Below, in pieces: positions 28,043 to 36,504 of a DNA stretch of 41,457 bases. The notes under the pieces were generated by a model, which saw nothing but the letters and a program-made list of their open reading frames with translations, was not told the origin of the DNA and made no database searches. Numbering within the stretch: the first letter of the stretch is position 1; each line of letters opens with the position of its first letter. This DNA is from Burkholderiales bacterium. GTDB lineage: Bacteria; Pseudomonadota; Gammaproteobacteria; Burkholderiales; Burkholderiaceae_C. The stretch lies in assembly GCA_028872015.1 (NCBI GenBank), contig JAGWLO010000030.1, positions 1-41,457 on the forward strand, written 5' to 3'. A program made the translations under genes and the position numbers.

Positions 28043-28392
28043 GCGCTTTCCTCCCAGTCCAGTTGTTCGGCCCCGATGCCCAGGCGGCGCAGGCGATCCC
28101 GCAGGCGCGGCCATTCGGTCTGCAAGAAGCGGTCGCGCTCGAGGGCGCGCAGGCGCTCGCGCGCCCCGGCGGTCACGTACAGGCCGAGCCCGCGCCGGCT
28201 TTCGAGCAGGCCCTCGTCACCCAGCGCCTGCAAGGCCCGGCTCACCGTGAGCGGGTTGAGCAGGTAGCGCCCGGCCAGTGCCCGCACCGAGGGCATGGCC
28301 TGGCCTTCGGACGGATCGCCGTCCAGCAACTGGGCGGCCAGCACGTCGGCCAGCTGCTGGTAGATCGGCTGCCTGTGATCCCATGTCTGCAT
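28039..28392 (-). CDS. GntR-family regulator, YtrA subfamily
   Basis: A 117-residue regulator with a winged helix (PIYQQLADVLAAQL, then PSVRALAGRYLLNPLTVSRALQALGDEGLLESRRGLGLYV) and a short C-terminal helical tail (about 75-117). The short effector-less form is typical of the YtrA subfamily, which controls adjacent ABC exporters. The ATG at 28392 gives the usual N-terminus (MQTWDHRQPIYQQL); a GTG at 28425 would add eleven residues and overlap a likely operator. First gene of a three-gene operon. Confidence 0.88.
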   Translation of the reverse strand: MQTWDHRQPIYQQLADVLAAQLLDGDPSEGQAMPSVRALAGRYLLNPLTVSRALQALGDEGLLESRRGLGLYVTAGARERLRALERDRFLQTEWPRLRDRLRRLGIGAEQLDWEESA

Positions 28393-28404
28393 GGACGAGG
28401 CCCG

Positions 28405-28428
28405 GGTGTGTTGGTGATGTAGCACACC
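28405..28428. promoter_or_regulatory. Inverted repeat GGTGTG-N12-CACACC, candidate GntR operator
   Basis: Perfect six-base arms are separated by 12 bases, 13 bases upstream of the regulator's ATG and overlapping where its promoter must be. YtrA-type regulators commonly bind GTGT...ACAC repeats in their own promoter, and this fits that form. Autoregulation is inferred. Confidence 0.65.
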
Positions 28429-28504
28429 ATACGCCCGGCCGAAGGATCCGTCTCGGCGCGTGAGACGGGCTGCAGCCCGCCGCGACGAACTGCAGCCCGT
28501 CGAC

Positions 28505-29308
28505 TCAGGGCGAGAGCTGGTGGTAGACCGTCTCGGCCAGTTGCAGGGCCTCGGCGCTCGACATCTCGGCGCTGAACGCGTAGCCGAGGTCGCGATCGAC
28601 CCAGTAGAACGACTCGATCCGACCGTCGCGCACCGAGCGAAATGCAGTCTCTGCCGGCGCCCGGTCGGCGCCGAAGACGGTGACGTACAGGGTCACCCGG
28701 CGGCCCGCGCGGTCTTCGTACATGAACTGCGCGCGCGGACCCTGTGCGCCCGGCAGCAGGCGCCCGCCCAGCAGCCGGAAGCCCTGGGCCAGCAGTGACG
28801 GCGCCCGCACCGGGGTGCCCAGGCGCCTGGTCAGCCATTGCACCAGCTGGGCCTCGTCGCTGCCTTGGACCTCCACCGGATGCCGCACTTCGGGCGTGTA
28901 CACGGCGTAGGCAATCGCGGCGTCACGCACGAAGCCCGGCCCGGCGCCCGGGAGTTCGGTTCCCCGCGCGCGGCTGGCCTGCCAGGCGCTGCCAGCGACC
29001 AGGCCCACACCGAGCAACACCACGGCGGCAGCGGCCTGCTGCCACGCGCGGCGCCGCCGCTCGTGCTCGCGCGCCCGCTGCAGCGGGCGCGCGAGCGCCG
29101 CAGGCGTTTCGTCCAGCGCCAGCGAGCGGTGCAGCTGGCGCAGCGCCAGCCGCTGCGCCTGCCATTCGCCCACCCGCGCTGCGTCCTGGGGATGCTGCTG
29201 CAGCCAGCGCAGCACCGCCGTGGCGCGCTGCGGGTCGAGCTGGCCGTCGACGAGCGCGTGCAACTCGTCCTCGCCGACGCGGTCCGGATCGGAGGGCTCG
29301 ATCGTCAT
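28505..29308 (-). CDS. Anti-sigma factor (membrane-bound)
   Basis: A 267-residue protein. The N-terminal cytoplasmic anti-sigma-like domain (EDELHALVDGQLDPQRATAVLRWLQQHP) lacks the zinc cysteines of ZAS proteins. It is followed by a single membrane helix (about 90-110: AAAAVVLLGVGLVAG) and a C-terminal periplasmic domain of about 155 residues. That domain carries sensor-like sequence (FRLLGGRLLPG, RRVTLYVTVF, YAFSAEMS). It overlaps the ECF sigma gene by ATGA, as anti-sigma genes usually do. Likely role: hold the sigma factor at the membrane until a periplasmic signal arrives. Confidence 0.88.
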   Translation of the reverse strand: MTIEPSDPDRVGEDELHALVDGQLDPQRATAVLRWLQQHPQDAARVGEWQAQRLALRQLHRSLALDETPAALARPLQRAREHERRRRAWQQAAAAVVLLGVGLVAGSAWQASRARGTELPGAGPGFVRDAAIAYAVYTPEVRHPVEVQGSDEAQLVQWLTRRLGTPVRAPSLLAQGFRLLGGRLLPGAQGPRAQFMYEDRAGRRVTLYVTVFGADRAPAETAFRSVRDGRIESFYWVDRDLGYAFSAEMSSAEALQLAETVYHQLSP

Positions 29309-29814
29309 GGCTTCACCAGCTGCAGGGCCGGCGCCGGCCGCGCCGCCTCGCCACCCATCAGTGCGCGCAACTGGCCGCGCGCTCGATGCAGGCGCGACAT
29401 CACGGTGCCGGGCGGGATGGCCAGCAGGGCCGCGACTTCGGCGTAGGTGTACTCCTCCACCGTCACCAGCAGCAGCACTTCGCGCAACGCGGGCGACATC
29501 CGGGCCAGGGCCCGCTGCAGGTCCAGCCGCTCACCCGCCTGCGCCAGCGGCTCGTGCGCGGGCTCGTCGAGATCCTCCAGCGCGCGGTGACCGTCGTCAT
29601 GCCGCCAGTCGCGGCGCTGGTTCAGGTAGAGGTTGTGCATCAGGGTCAGCAGCCACGATCTCAGGGCCGATCCGGGCTGCCAGAGCGGCCACTTGATGCA
29701 GGCCCGCTCCATCGTGTCCTGCACCAGATCGTCGGCCCGCGTCGCGTCGCCCGTGAGCAGGCGCGCGTAGCGGCGCAAGGCCGGAATGTGGGCCAACGCC
29801 TGGTCGACCGACAT
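29305..29814 (-). CDS. ECF RNA polymerase sigma factor
   Basis: A 169-residue ECF sigma factor with region 2 at about 8-70 (RRYARLLTGDATRADDLVQDTMERA, then SWLLTLMHNLYLNQRRD) and region 4 at about 105-155 (SPALREVLLLVTVEEYTYAEVAALLAIPPGTVMSRLHRAR). It is followed by its anti-sigma gene and preceded by a lipoprotein gene 21 bases upstream. Its likely first target is the ECF-like promoter ahead of the lipoprotein gene. Confidence 0.93.
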   Translation of the reverse strand: MSVDQALAHIPALRRYARLLTGDATRADDLVQDTMERACIKWPLWQPGSALRSWLLTLMHNLYLNQRRDWRHDDGHRALEDLDEPAHEPLAQAGERLDLQRALARMSPALREVLLLVTVEEYTYAEVAALLAIPPGTVMSRLHRARGQLRALMGGEAARPAPALQLVKP

Positions 29815-29835
29815 GGCGGCGCCGGCCCCGCCCGG

Positions 29836-30219
29836 TCAGGGCCGGGCCACGTGCCAGGCACCGATGAAACCGTCGCCCGTGCGGTCACCCGGCTTCTGAT
29901 CCTTGATCCAGGCGTACACCGGGCGGCCCTTGTACGCCCATTGATGGCTGCCGTCGTCGCGCGTGATCACGGACCAATCGCCATGGGCGGCGGCGTCGGC
30001 CGCAGCGGCCAGCGGCGGCCAGTTCTTGGCGCAAGGCCCGTTGCAGACGCTCTTGCCGGTGCCGGCGGGGTCCTTGTCGAAGACGTACAGGGTCATGCCG
30101 CTGGCATTCACCAGCACGCCATCCTTCACGCCGGCCGGATCGCCCGCACCGGCGGTGGCACAGGCGGCAAGCACAAAGGTGGCGGCGGCGAACAGGGCGG
30201 AAACTCGGGCACGGGTCAT
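29836..30219 (-). CDS. Lipoprotein with COG4315-type repeats
   Basis: A 127-residue secreted lipoprotein. The signal peptide ends in the lipobox LAAC (Cys20). The mature part has two copies of the short repeat typical of COG4315/Lipoprotein_15 proteins: one with TLYVFDKDPAGTGKSVCNGPCAKNWPPL (two cysteines), the second with QWAYKGRPVYAWIKDQKPGD. A strong ribosome site (AGGAGG) precedes the ATG. First gene of the lipoprotein/sigma/anti-sigma operon. The function of the family is unknown; the paired cysteines suggest a redox or metal link. Confidence 0.85.
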   Translation of the reverse strand: MTRARVSALFAAATFVLAACATAGAGDPAGVKDGVLVNASGMTLYVFDKDPAGTGKSVCNGPCAKNWPPLAAAADAAAHGDWSVITRDDGSHQWAYKGRPVYAWIKDQKPGDRTGDGFIGAWHVARP

Positions 30220-30264
30220 GGGACCTCCTGGGGGTGGTTAAGAGAAAGCGGGCTGACCTGAGCG

Positions 30265-30292
30265 TGAACACGCCCGGGCCTCGCTTTATTCC
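30265..30292 (-). promoter_or_regulatory. ECF-type promoter upstream of the lipoprotein gene
   Basis: On the minus strand GGAATAAA (30292-30285) is followed, after about 16 bases counted from GGAAT, by GTGTTC (30270-30265). The -35-like element and spacing suit an ECF sigma factor, about 45 bases before the operon's first ATG. GCGTG-AA-CACGC (30262-30273) is a small inverted repeat across the -10 region. Autoregulation by the encoded sigma factor is inferred. Confidence 0.5.
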
Positions 30293-30312
30293 CTGCCACG
30301 CCCGATGGGGCT

Positions 30313-31461
30313 CTACATCGACGCCTCGAGCATGGCGCGGTAGTCGTCGCGGCTGGCCAGCCTCGGGTTGGTCTTGTGGCAATGGTCGGCCATCGCGCCG
30401 TCGATCACGCGCTCGAACAGGTCGGGCGTGACGCCCATCGCCGCCAGGCCTGCGGGCAGGCCCAGCCGTGCATTCATCTCGGTGATGGCCCCGGCGACCT
30501 CGTTGCCGGCCGCGTCGCAGCCGGGCAGGCCCATCGCGTGGGCCAGGCGCTGCAGGCGCTGCTCGTGGCGGATGCTGGCCGCCCCCGCGTTGAAACGCAC
30601 CACCGCGGGCAGGAACACCGCATTCAGCGTGCCGTGGTGCAGCCGCGGGTTGACGCCGCCCAGGCTGTGGCTGAGCGAATGCACGCAGCCCAGGCCCTTC
30701 TGGAACGCCATCGCGCCCTGCATGCTGGCGCTCATCATGTTCCAGCGCGCCTCGCGGTCGGCGCCGTCCCGCGTGGCGCGCTCGATGTGCCCCCAGCCGC
30801 GCGCCAGGCCGTCCAGCGCGATGCCGTCGGCCGGCGGGTTGACCGCAGGCGCCATGAAGGTCTCCAGGCAATGCGCGATGGCGTCCATGCCGGTGGCCGC
30901 GGTCAGGCCGGGCGGCAGGCCCAGGGTCAGGTCGGGGTCGAGCAGCGCGGCCCTGGGCATCAGATGCCAGCTGTGGAAGCCGAGCTTGCGGCCGTCGTCG
31001 ACGATGACGATCGCCCCGCGCGCCACCTCGCTGCCGGTGCCGGCGGTGGTGGGCACCGCGATCAGCGGCAGCACGCGGTCAGTGATCTTCGGGCTGCCGC
31101 CTTCGATGGTGGCGTAGGTCTTCAGGGGCCCGTCGTGGGTGGCCGCGATGGCCAGGCCTTTGGCCAGGTCGATGCTGGAGCCGCCACCCACCGCCACCAG
31201 ACCGTCGCAGCGCTCGCGCCGCAGCACCTCGAGCGCGGCGCGCACGGCGGCCTCGGTGGGGTTCGAGGGCGTGCCGTCGAACACCGCGTGCGGCAGATCG
31301 CGCAGCGCATGCAGCGCGTGCTGCAGCACCCCGGCAGCGCGCACGCCGGCGTCGGTGACCACCAGCGGCCGGCGCAGGCCGATGCGCTGGCATTCCTCGG
31401 GCAGCAGGCGCACGGCGCCGTGGTCGATGTCGATCTGGGTCAGGTAGAGGATGCGGGCCAT
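30313..31461 (-). CDS. Iron-containing alcohol dehydrogenase
   Basis: A 382-residue family III alcohol dehydrogenase. NAD-binding motif GGGSSID at 92-98 and PTTAGTGSEV at 137-146. Metal ligands are Asp193 and His197 (GMDAIAHCLET), His261 (GCVHSLSHSLGG) and His276 (RLHHGTLNAV). The ATG at 31461 gives normal length, and a much longer frame upstream is antisense to the next gene. Members oxidise or reduce short alcohols, diols or 4-hydroxybutyrate; with polyamine catabolism nearby, 4-hydroxybutyrate/succinic semialdehyde is possible but unproven. Divergent from the thioesterase fusion gene. Confidence 0.92.
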   Translation of the reverse strand: MARILYLTQIDIDHGAVRLLPEECQRIGLRRPLVVTDAGVRAAGVLQHALHALRDLPHAVFDGTPSNPTEAAVRAALEVLRRERCDGLVAVGGGSSIDLAKGLAIAATHDGPLKTYATIEGGSPKITDRVLPLIAVPTTAGTGSEVARGAIVIVDDGRKLGFHSWHLMPRAALLDPDLTLGLPPGLTAATGMDAIAHCLETFMAPAVNPPADGIALDGLARGWGHIERATRDGADREARWNMMSASMQGAMAFQKGLGCVHSLSHSLGGVNPRLHHGTLNAVFLPAVVRFNAGAASIRHEQRLQRLAHAMGLPGCDAAGNEVAGAITEMNARLGLPAGLAAMGVTPDLFERVIDGAMADHCHKTNPRLASRDDYRAMLEASM

Positions 31462-31560
31462 GGCAGGGCGGGCGGTGGAAGGGCCGCGAAGGACGAGGTC
31501 GGGCCGAAAGTATGCTCTCGCCGCCCGGGCCCGATGCCCTGAACCTGGACGCCCCACCGC

Positions 31561-32418
31561 ATGCAACGCAGCACATTCCGCCACCTCGAACGACTGCGCG
31601 TGCGCTGGGCCGAGGTCGACCTGCAGCACATCGTCTTCAACGGCCACTACCTGATGTACTTCGACACTGCCGTGGCCGGCTACTGGCGCGCACTGGCGCT
31701 GCCGTACCACGACACGATGGCGGCACTGCAAGGCGACCTCTACGTGCGCAAGGCCACGCTCGAGTACGAGGGCTCGGCGCGCTACGACGAGTTGCTCGAC
31801 GTGGGCGTGCGCTGCGCGCGCATCGGCACCTCTTCGCTGACGATGGCCGCGGCCGTGTTCCGCGGCGAGCGGTGCCTGGTGCACGGCGAGCTGGTCTACG
31901 TGTTCGCCGACCCGGCCACGCAGACCAGCCAGCCGGTGCCGGCGCCGCTGCGCGCGGTGTTCGAAGGCTTCGAGGCCGGGCAGGCCATGGTCGAGCTGCG
32001 CTGCGGGCACTGGCAGGCCGTGGCCGACCAGGCCCAGGCCGTCCGCCACGCCGTGTTCGCGCAGGAGCAGGGCATCGACGCCGGCTTGATGGTGGATGCG
32101 GCCGACCCCGGCGCCTGGCATGTGCTGGCCTGCAACCGCCTGGGCCGGCCGCTGGCCGGCGGCCGCCTGCTGGCGCCGGCGCCCGGCGTGGCCAGGATCG
32201 GCCGCATGGCCACGCTGGCCAGCGTGCGCGGCGCGGGCATCGCGCGCCAGGTGCTGGAGGCGCTGCTGCGCGCCGCGCGCGAGCGCGGCGATGGCGAGGT
32301 GGTGCTGGATGCGCAGGCCACCGCGGTGGGCTTCTACGAGCGCGCGGGCTTCGTCCGCGCGGGCGCCGGGTTCGTCGAGGCCGGGCTGCCGCACGTGCCG
32401 ATGCGGCGCGCCCTGTAG
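31561..32418 (+). CDS. Fusion of YbgC/FadM-type thioesterase and GNAT acetyltransferase
   Basis: A 285-residue two-domain protein. Residues about 8-135 are a hotdog acyl-CoA thioesterase of the YbgC/FadM type (RVRWAEVDLQHIVFNGHYLMYFD, then YVRKATLEYEGSARYDELLDV). Residues about 145-285 are a GNAT acyltransferase resembling ElaA/YjcF (VRHAVFAQEQGIDAG, GRLLAP, acetyl-CoA loop VRGAGIARQVLEALL, AVGFYERAGFV). There is no stop or frameshift between domains. It may couple release of an acyl group from CoA with its transfer, or simply be two linked enzymes. Substrates unknown. Confidence in the domains is high, in the role low. Confidence 0.85.
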   Translation: MQRSTFRHLERLRVRWAEVDLQHIVFNGHYLMYFDTAVAGYWRALALPYHDTMAALQGDLYVRKATLEYEGSARYDELLDVGVRCARIGTSSLTMAAAVFRGERCLVHGELVYVFADPATQTSQPVPAPLRAVFEGFEAGQAMVELRCGHWQAVADQAQAVRHAVFAQEQGIDAGLMVDAADPGAWHVLACNRLGRPLAGGRLLAPAPGVARIGRMATLASVRGAGIARQVLEALLRAARERGDGEVVLDAQATAVGFYERAGFVRAGAGFVEAGLPHVPMRRAL

Positions 32419-32446
32419 TCCTCCCGTCGTCCTGGAGCCCGGGGGC

Positions 32447-32740
32447 TCAACCGCCGATGCGCTCGAACACCTCGAGATGGCGCGGACCTCGGCACCAGGC
32501 CCGCAACGCCGGCGCGGCGGTCTGCTCGATGGCTGCCTGCAGCGCGGCGTCGATGCCCGCCGGATGGGCGTAGGTCTCCATCAACGTGGCGTCGGCGCCA
32601 GCCGCATCGGTGCGCCGGTACAGCCGCGTCACCAGGCCCGGGTGCTGCCGGCGCAGGGCTTCCTGCAGTGCCGCTGCCGCCGCTTCGGCCGCTGCAGCGA
32701 CCTGCGACGCCGAGCGCCAGTAGATGAACAGCTCGCGCAC
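32447..32740 (-). CDS. DUF4936 family protein
   Basis: A small protein of about 97 residues with the ELFIYWR N-terminus and a C-terminal METYAHPAGIDAALQAAIE plus GPRHLEVFE segment that I recognise as DUF4936, a family common in Burkholderiales next to ygfZ. GTG at 32740 gives that N-terminus; ATG at 32785 would add 15 residues and overlap ygfZ. It follows ygfZ in the same direction with a 19-base gap. The ferredoxin-like length and alternating pattern suggest a dimeric alpha/beta barrel. Function unknown. Confidence 0.75.
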   Translation of the reverse strand: MRELFIYWRSASQVAAAAEAAAAALQEALRRQHPGLVTRLYRRTDAAGADATLMETYAHPAGIDAALQAAIEQTAAPALRAWCRGPRHLEVFERIGG

Positions 32741-32759
32741 CTGGAGCAGCGCCGGGCCT

Positions 32760-33776
32760 TCAGGGCGCCTCGGCGGGCAGCGCATAGGGCAGCGCGCCGG
32801 GCCGCAGCAGCGGGCCCTGGGCCGTACCCGCGTGCAGCGTGCCTGCGCCCAGGGCGGCCAGCTTCACCTCGGCCAGCACCACCGGCCCCAGTCCCGGCAG
32901 CACGCCGGCGTTGACCACCATGCCGGCCGGCTGCGCGGCATCGCCACTGTGGAAGATCTCCTGGCCGGGCGCCAGCGGCGCGGCCGCGAACAGCAATGCG
33001 GCGCGGCGCTTGATCGTGCCGCGGTACTGGCTGCGCGCCACCACTTCCTGCCCCGGGTAGCAGCCTTTGTCGAAGGCCACGCCGCCGACCAGCTCGAGGT
33101 TGATCATCTGCGGCACGAACTGCTCGGCCGTGGCGGCCACGATGCGCGCCACGCCGCTGCTGGCCTCGAGCCCTTGCCAGGTGGATGCGGCCAGCGGCGG
33201 CAGCCCGGGCGGCGGCGTGCCGGCCAGCAGCCAACGCGGCACCGGCAGCTCGCCCAGCCGGGCATCCGGCAGGCGGATCACGTCGGCGCCTGCGTAAGTG
33301 GCACGGCCCCACGCGACGTCGGGGGCGGCCGGGCCCAGCGCCTGCTGTGCGGCCGCGCCAGCCAGGCCCCACAGCGGTCGCTCGGCGCTGGCGTCGCCGA
33401 GCTTGCAGCGCGCCCGCAACACGAACATCGACAGCCGCTTCAACGTCGGCGCCAGCAGGTCGCCGCTGCAGGCCAGCAGCCATTCGCCCGGTGCCGCCTG
33501 CCAGCCGACGAAGCTGGCCAGCAGCCGTCCCTTGGCCGAGCAGTAGCCGGCCAGGCGCGCGCGGTCGGCCGCCAGGTGCGCGAAATCCTGCGTCAGCTGG
33601 CCGTGCAGGAAGCTGGCGGCATCGTCGCCCTGGGCGCGGATCAGGCCCCAGTCGTCCAGCAACAACGCGCCGCTGGCCGCCGTGGGCGCGCCGGCAGCCA
33701 TCGCGGAACTCATCGCGCCTGCCGCATTGGCCGCAGCCCACGCCTGCGCCGCCACACCACCCGGGTCCTGGTTCAT
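32760..33776 (-). CDS. ygfZ: Folate-dependent Fe-S cluster protein YgfZ/GcvT
   Basis: A 338-residue tetrahydrofolate-binding protein of the GcvT fold that helps maintain certain Fe-S enzymes. The diagnostic motif KGCYPGQEVVARSQYRG is present, with the conserved cysteine, as is the N-terminal FLHGQLTQDFAHL followed by RLAGYCSAKGRLLASF. ATG at 33776 is chosen because it gives the family length; the open frame further upstream runs antisense into mltG. It is divergent from mltG with only 22 bases between the two start codons. Confidence 0.92.
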   Translation of the reverse strand: MNQDPGGVAAQAWAAANAAGAMSSAMAAGAPTAASGALLLDDWGLIRAQGDDAASFLHGQLTQDFAHLAADRARLAGYCSAKGRLLASFVGWQAAPGEWLLACSGDLLAPTLKRLSMFVLRARCKLGDASAERPLWGLAGAAAQQALGPAAPDVAWGRATYAGADVIRLPDARLGELPVPRWLLAGTPPPGLPPLAASTWQGLEASSGVARIVAATAEQFVPQMINLELVGGVAFDKGCYPGQEVVARSQYRGTIKRRAALLFAAAPLAPGQEIFHSGDAAQPAGMVVNAGVLPGLGPVVLAEVKLAALGAGTLHAGTAQGPLLRPGALPYALPAEAP

Positions 33777-33798
33777 CGCCTCATTATCATCAGCGCCC

Positions 33799-34806
33799 AT
33801 GTCGCGCCGGTCACCGGGGTTACGCCTGTGGAGGCGCCTGCTGGGCGTCCTGGGCGTGGCCGCGCTCGCTGCGGCGGCTGCCGTCCTGGGGTGGCTGCAG
33901 CGGCCGCTGCCGCTGGCGAGCCCCAGCGTCGAGCTCTCGATCGAAGCCGGCACCTCGCCGCGTGCAGTGGCGCAGGCCTGGGTCGATGCCGGCGTGCAGG
34001 CGCCGTCGTGGTTGCTGTACGAATGGTTCCGCTGGTCGGGCCAGGCGCGGCGGATCCGGGCCGGCAGCTACGAGATCGGCCCCGGCACCTCGCCGCGCGC
34101 GCTGCTGGCCAAGATGGTCCAGGGCGACGAGACGCTGGAGCATGTGCGCTTCATCGAAGGCTGGACGCTGCGCCAGCTGCGCGCCGAGCTCGCCCGCGCG
34201 CCCTACCTCAAGCCCGTCAGCGCCGGCATGTCCGACGCCCAGCTGATGGCCGCGTTGGGCCAGCCCGGCGTGCCGGCCGAGGGCGAGTTCTTTCCCGACA
34301 CCTACGCCTACAGCCGCGGCGTGAGCGACCTCACGGTGCTGGCGCGGGCCCATCGCGCGATGCTGAAGCAGCTGGCCGCCGTGTGGGCCGAGCGCGACCC
34401 CGACACACCGCTGAAGACACCCGAGCAGGCCCTGATCCTGGCCTCGATCGTCGAGAAGGAGACCGGCCAGCCGGACGAGCGCGCGCTGGTGGCCGGCGTC
34501 TTCGTCAACCGGCTGCGGCTGGGCATGCCGCTGCAGACCGACCCGACCGTGCTCTACGGCCGGGGGCCCGGGGTGGATGGCGGCCTGCGCAAGCGCGATC
34601 TGCGCACCGATACCCCGTTCAACACCTACACCCGGGTCGGCCTGCCGCCCACGCCGATTGCCCTGCCCGGCCTGGCGTCGCTGCGCGCGGCGGTGCGCCC
34701 GGCCCCCACCAAGGCCCTGTACTTCGTGGCCCGCGGCGACGGCAGCTCGGTCTTCAGCGTCGACCTGGCCGACCATAATCGGGCCGTGAAACAGTTCCAG
34801 CGCTGA
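33799..34806 (+). CDS. mltG: Endolytic murein transglycosylase MltG
   Basis: A 335-residue inner-membrane transglycosylase that cuts nascent peptidoglycan and sets strand length. A cytoplasmic Arg-rich start is followed by a membrane helix (about 14-32), a LysM-like region ([16 protein letters not shown]) and the YceG catalytic domain. The catalytic Glu219 is in [11 protein letters not shown] (E. coli Glu218). Also present are [36 protein letters not shown] and [18 protein letters not shown]. The start at 33799 lies 22 bases from the divergent ygfZ start, so its promoter must be inside ygfZ. tmk follows after four bases. Confidence 0.95.
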   Translation: MSRRSPGLRLWRRLLGVLGVAALAAAAAVLGWLQRPLPLASPSVELSIEAGTSPRAVAQAWVDAGVQAPSWLLYEWFRWSGQARRIRAGSYEIGPGTSPRALLAKMVQGDETLEHVRFIEGWTLRQLRAELARAPYLKPVSAGMSDAQLMAALGQPGVPAEGEFFPDTYAYSRGVSDLTVLARAHRAMLKQLAAVWAERDPDTPLKTPEQALILASIVEKETGQPDERALVAGVFVNRLRLGMPLQTDPTVLYGRGPGVDGGLRKRDLRTDTPFNTYTRVGLPPTPIALPGLASLRAAVRPAPTKALYFVARGDGSSVFSVDLADHNRAVKQFQR

Positions 34807-34810
34807 GCCT

Positions 34811-35428
34811 TTGAACGCGGGTCACTTCATCACGGTCGAGGGCATCGACGGCGCCGGCAAGAGCACCCACCTCGAAGCGCTGGCGGCCTGGCTGCGCGAG
34901 CGCGGCGTGCCGGTGCTGGTGACGCGCGAGCCCGGTGGCACCGTGCTGGCCGAGCACCTGCGCGAGTTGGTGCTGCACCAAGCCATGGATGCGCTGACCG
35001 AGGCACTGCTGGTGTTCGCCGCGCGCCGAGACCATCTCGTGCAGCGCATCGAGCCGGCGCTGGCCGCCGGCACCACGGTGCTGTGCGACCGTTTCACCGA
35101 CGCCACCTTCGCCTACCAAGGCGGCGGACGAGGCTTCGACGGCGCGGTGCTGGCGCAGCTCGAGCGCTGGGTGCAGCACGGACGCGAGCCCGACCTCACG
35201 CTGTGGTTCGACATCGCTCCGGCGGTGGCAGCCGAACGGCTTGCGGGCGCGCGCGCGCCCGACCGCTTCGAGGCGCAGGACACGGCGTTCTTCGACCGCG
35301 TGCGCGCCGGCTACGCCGCCCGCTGCGCGGCGGCACCCGGGCGCTTCGAGCGGCTGGACGCCGCCGCCGAGCCGGCCGCGGTCTGGGCCCAGATCGAGCG
35401 CGCCATGCGCCGCCGCGCATGGTGGTAG
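34811..35428 (+). CDS. tmk: Thymidylate kinase
   Basis: A 205-residue dTMP kinase. P-loop [11 protein letters not shown], the DR motif in [18 protein letters not shown], the REPGGT segment, and the LID region near [11 protein letters not shown]. It starts at TTG (34811), four bases after mltG, and ends overlapping holB by 10 bases. The mltG-tmk-holB order is widely conserved in proteobacteria. Confidence 0.95.
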   Translation: MNAGHFITVEGIDGAGKSTHLEALAAWLRERGVPVLVTREPGGTVLAEHLRELVLHQAMDALTEALLVFAARRDHLVQRIEPALAAGTTVLCDRFTDATFAYQGGGRGFDGAVLAQLERWVQHGREPDLTLWFDIAPAVAAERLAGARAPDRFEAQDTAFFDRVRAGYAARCAAAPGRFERLDAAAEPAAVWAQIERAMRRRAWW

Positions 35429-36504
35429 GCGACGACGGCGCACTGCCGCTGCCCTGGCTGGCCGCGCCGCTGGCCGCCGCGCTGGAGGGCCCGCGCAGCC
35501 ACCGCGGCCATGCGCTGCTGGTGCAGGGCGACCCGGGCAGCGGCAGCCTGGCCTTTGCACTCACGCTGGCGCAGGCCTGGTTGTGCGAGCGAGCGGGTCA
35601 GGGAGAGCGCGAGCACCTGGCCGGGCCGCGGCCCTGCGGCCGCTGCGGCAGCTGCCGGTTGGTGCAGGCGCATCTGCACCCTGACCTGGTGGTGCTGCTG
35701 CCCGAGATGCTGCGGCGCGAACACGGCTGGCCGCTGGCCACCGACAAGCCCGAGGGCGACGAGGCCAAGCGCAAGCCCAGCCGCCAGATCCGCATCGACG
35801 AAGTGCGCCTGCTGATCGACTGGGCCACCCGTACCAGCGGCCGCGGGCGCGGCAAGGTGGCCGTGCTGCACCCGGCCGAGGCGCTGAATCCGCAGTCGGC
35901 GAACGCGCTGCTGAAGACGCTGGAAGAGCCGGCGCCCGGCACGCGGCTGCTGCTGACCTGTGTCGACCCCGAACCGCTGCTGCCCACGGTGCGCAGCCGC
36001 TGCCAGCGCCTGCGCCTGGCCGCGCCGGCCCCCGAGGTGGCCGAGCGCTGGCTGCAGGCCCAGGGCCTGGCGGAGCCGCGCGTGCTGCTGGCGGCCTGCA
36101 GCGGACGGCCGCTCGACGCGCTGGCACTGGTGCAAGGCGGCGTCGATGCGGCGGCCTGGGCGGCCTTGCCAGCCGCCGTGGCACGCGGCCAGCCCGCGGC
36201 TTTCGCCGGCTGGCCACTGGCGCGCCTGCTGCAGGCCTTGCAGCGGCTGTGCCACGATGCCTGGCTGCTGAGTTGTGGCGCCGAGCCGCGCTACTTTCCG
36301 CCTGGCAGCGTGCCCGCCGGCGCGTCGCCGGCGGGGCTGCAGGCCTGGTCGGCCGAGCTGGCGCGCGTGCAGCGCGTTGCCGATCACCCCTGGCACGAGG
36401 CGCTGCTGGTCGAAGCTCTCGTGCGAAGTGGCGCAGACGCGCTGTCGCGCCCGCGACCCGCGGCCCGCGGCGGCAACACCCGCTTCGCTACACTGCCCGC
36501 ATGA
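35419..36504 (+). CDS. holB: DNA polymerase III delta' subunit
   Basis: A 361-residue clamp-loader subunit. The AAA+ fold has a degenerate P-loop ([12 protein letters not shown]), a zinc module with [18 protein letters not shown], the Walker-B-like [21 protein letters not shown] and the sensor region [11 protein letters not shown]. Alpha-helical lid and collar domains follow. ATG at 35419 is within the end of tmk. The last codon overlaps the pilZ ATG. A degenerate nucleotide site is normal for delta'. Confidence 0.94.
   Translation: MVVGDDGALPLPWLAAPLAAALEGPRSHRGHALLVQGDPGSGSLAFALTLAQAWLCERAGQGEREHLAGPRPCGRCGSCRLVQAHLHPDLVVLLPEMLRREHGWPLATDKPEGDEAKRKPSRQIRIDEVRLLIDWATRTSGRGRGKVAVLHPAEALNPQSANALLKTLEEPAPGTRLLLTCVDPEPLLPTVRSRCQRLRLAAPAPEVAERWLQAQGLAEPRVLLAACSGRPLDALALVQGGVDAAAWAALPAAVARGQPAAFAGWPLARLLQALQRLCHDAWLLSCGAEPRYFPPGSVPAGASPAGLQAWSAELARVQRVADHPWHEALLVEALVRSGADALSRPRPAARGGNTRFATLPA

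Noticed and set aside
28441..28504. Direct repeats of GCAGCCCG after the GntR gene promoter
   Set aside because: Three short GC-rich words (about 8 bases) within 40 bases of 70 percent GC DNA; too short and common to interpret.
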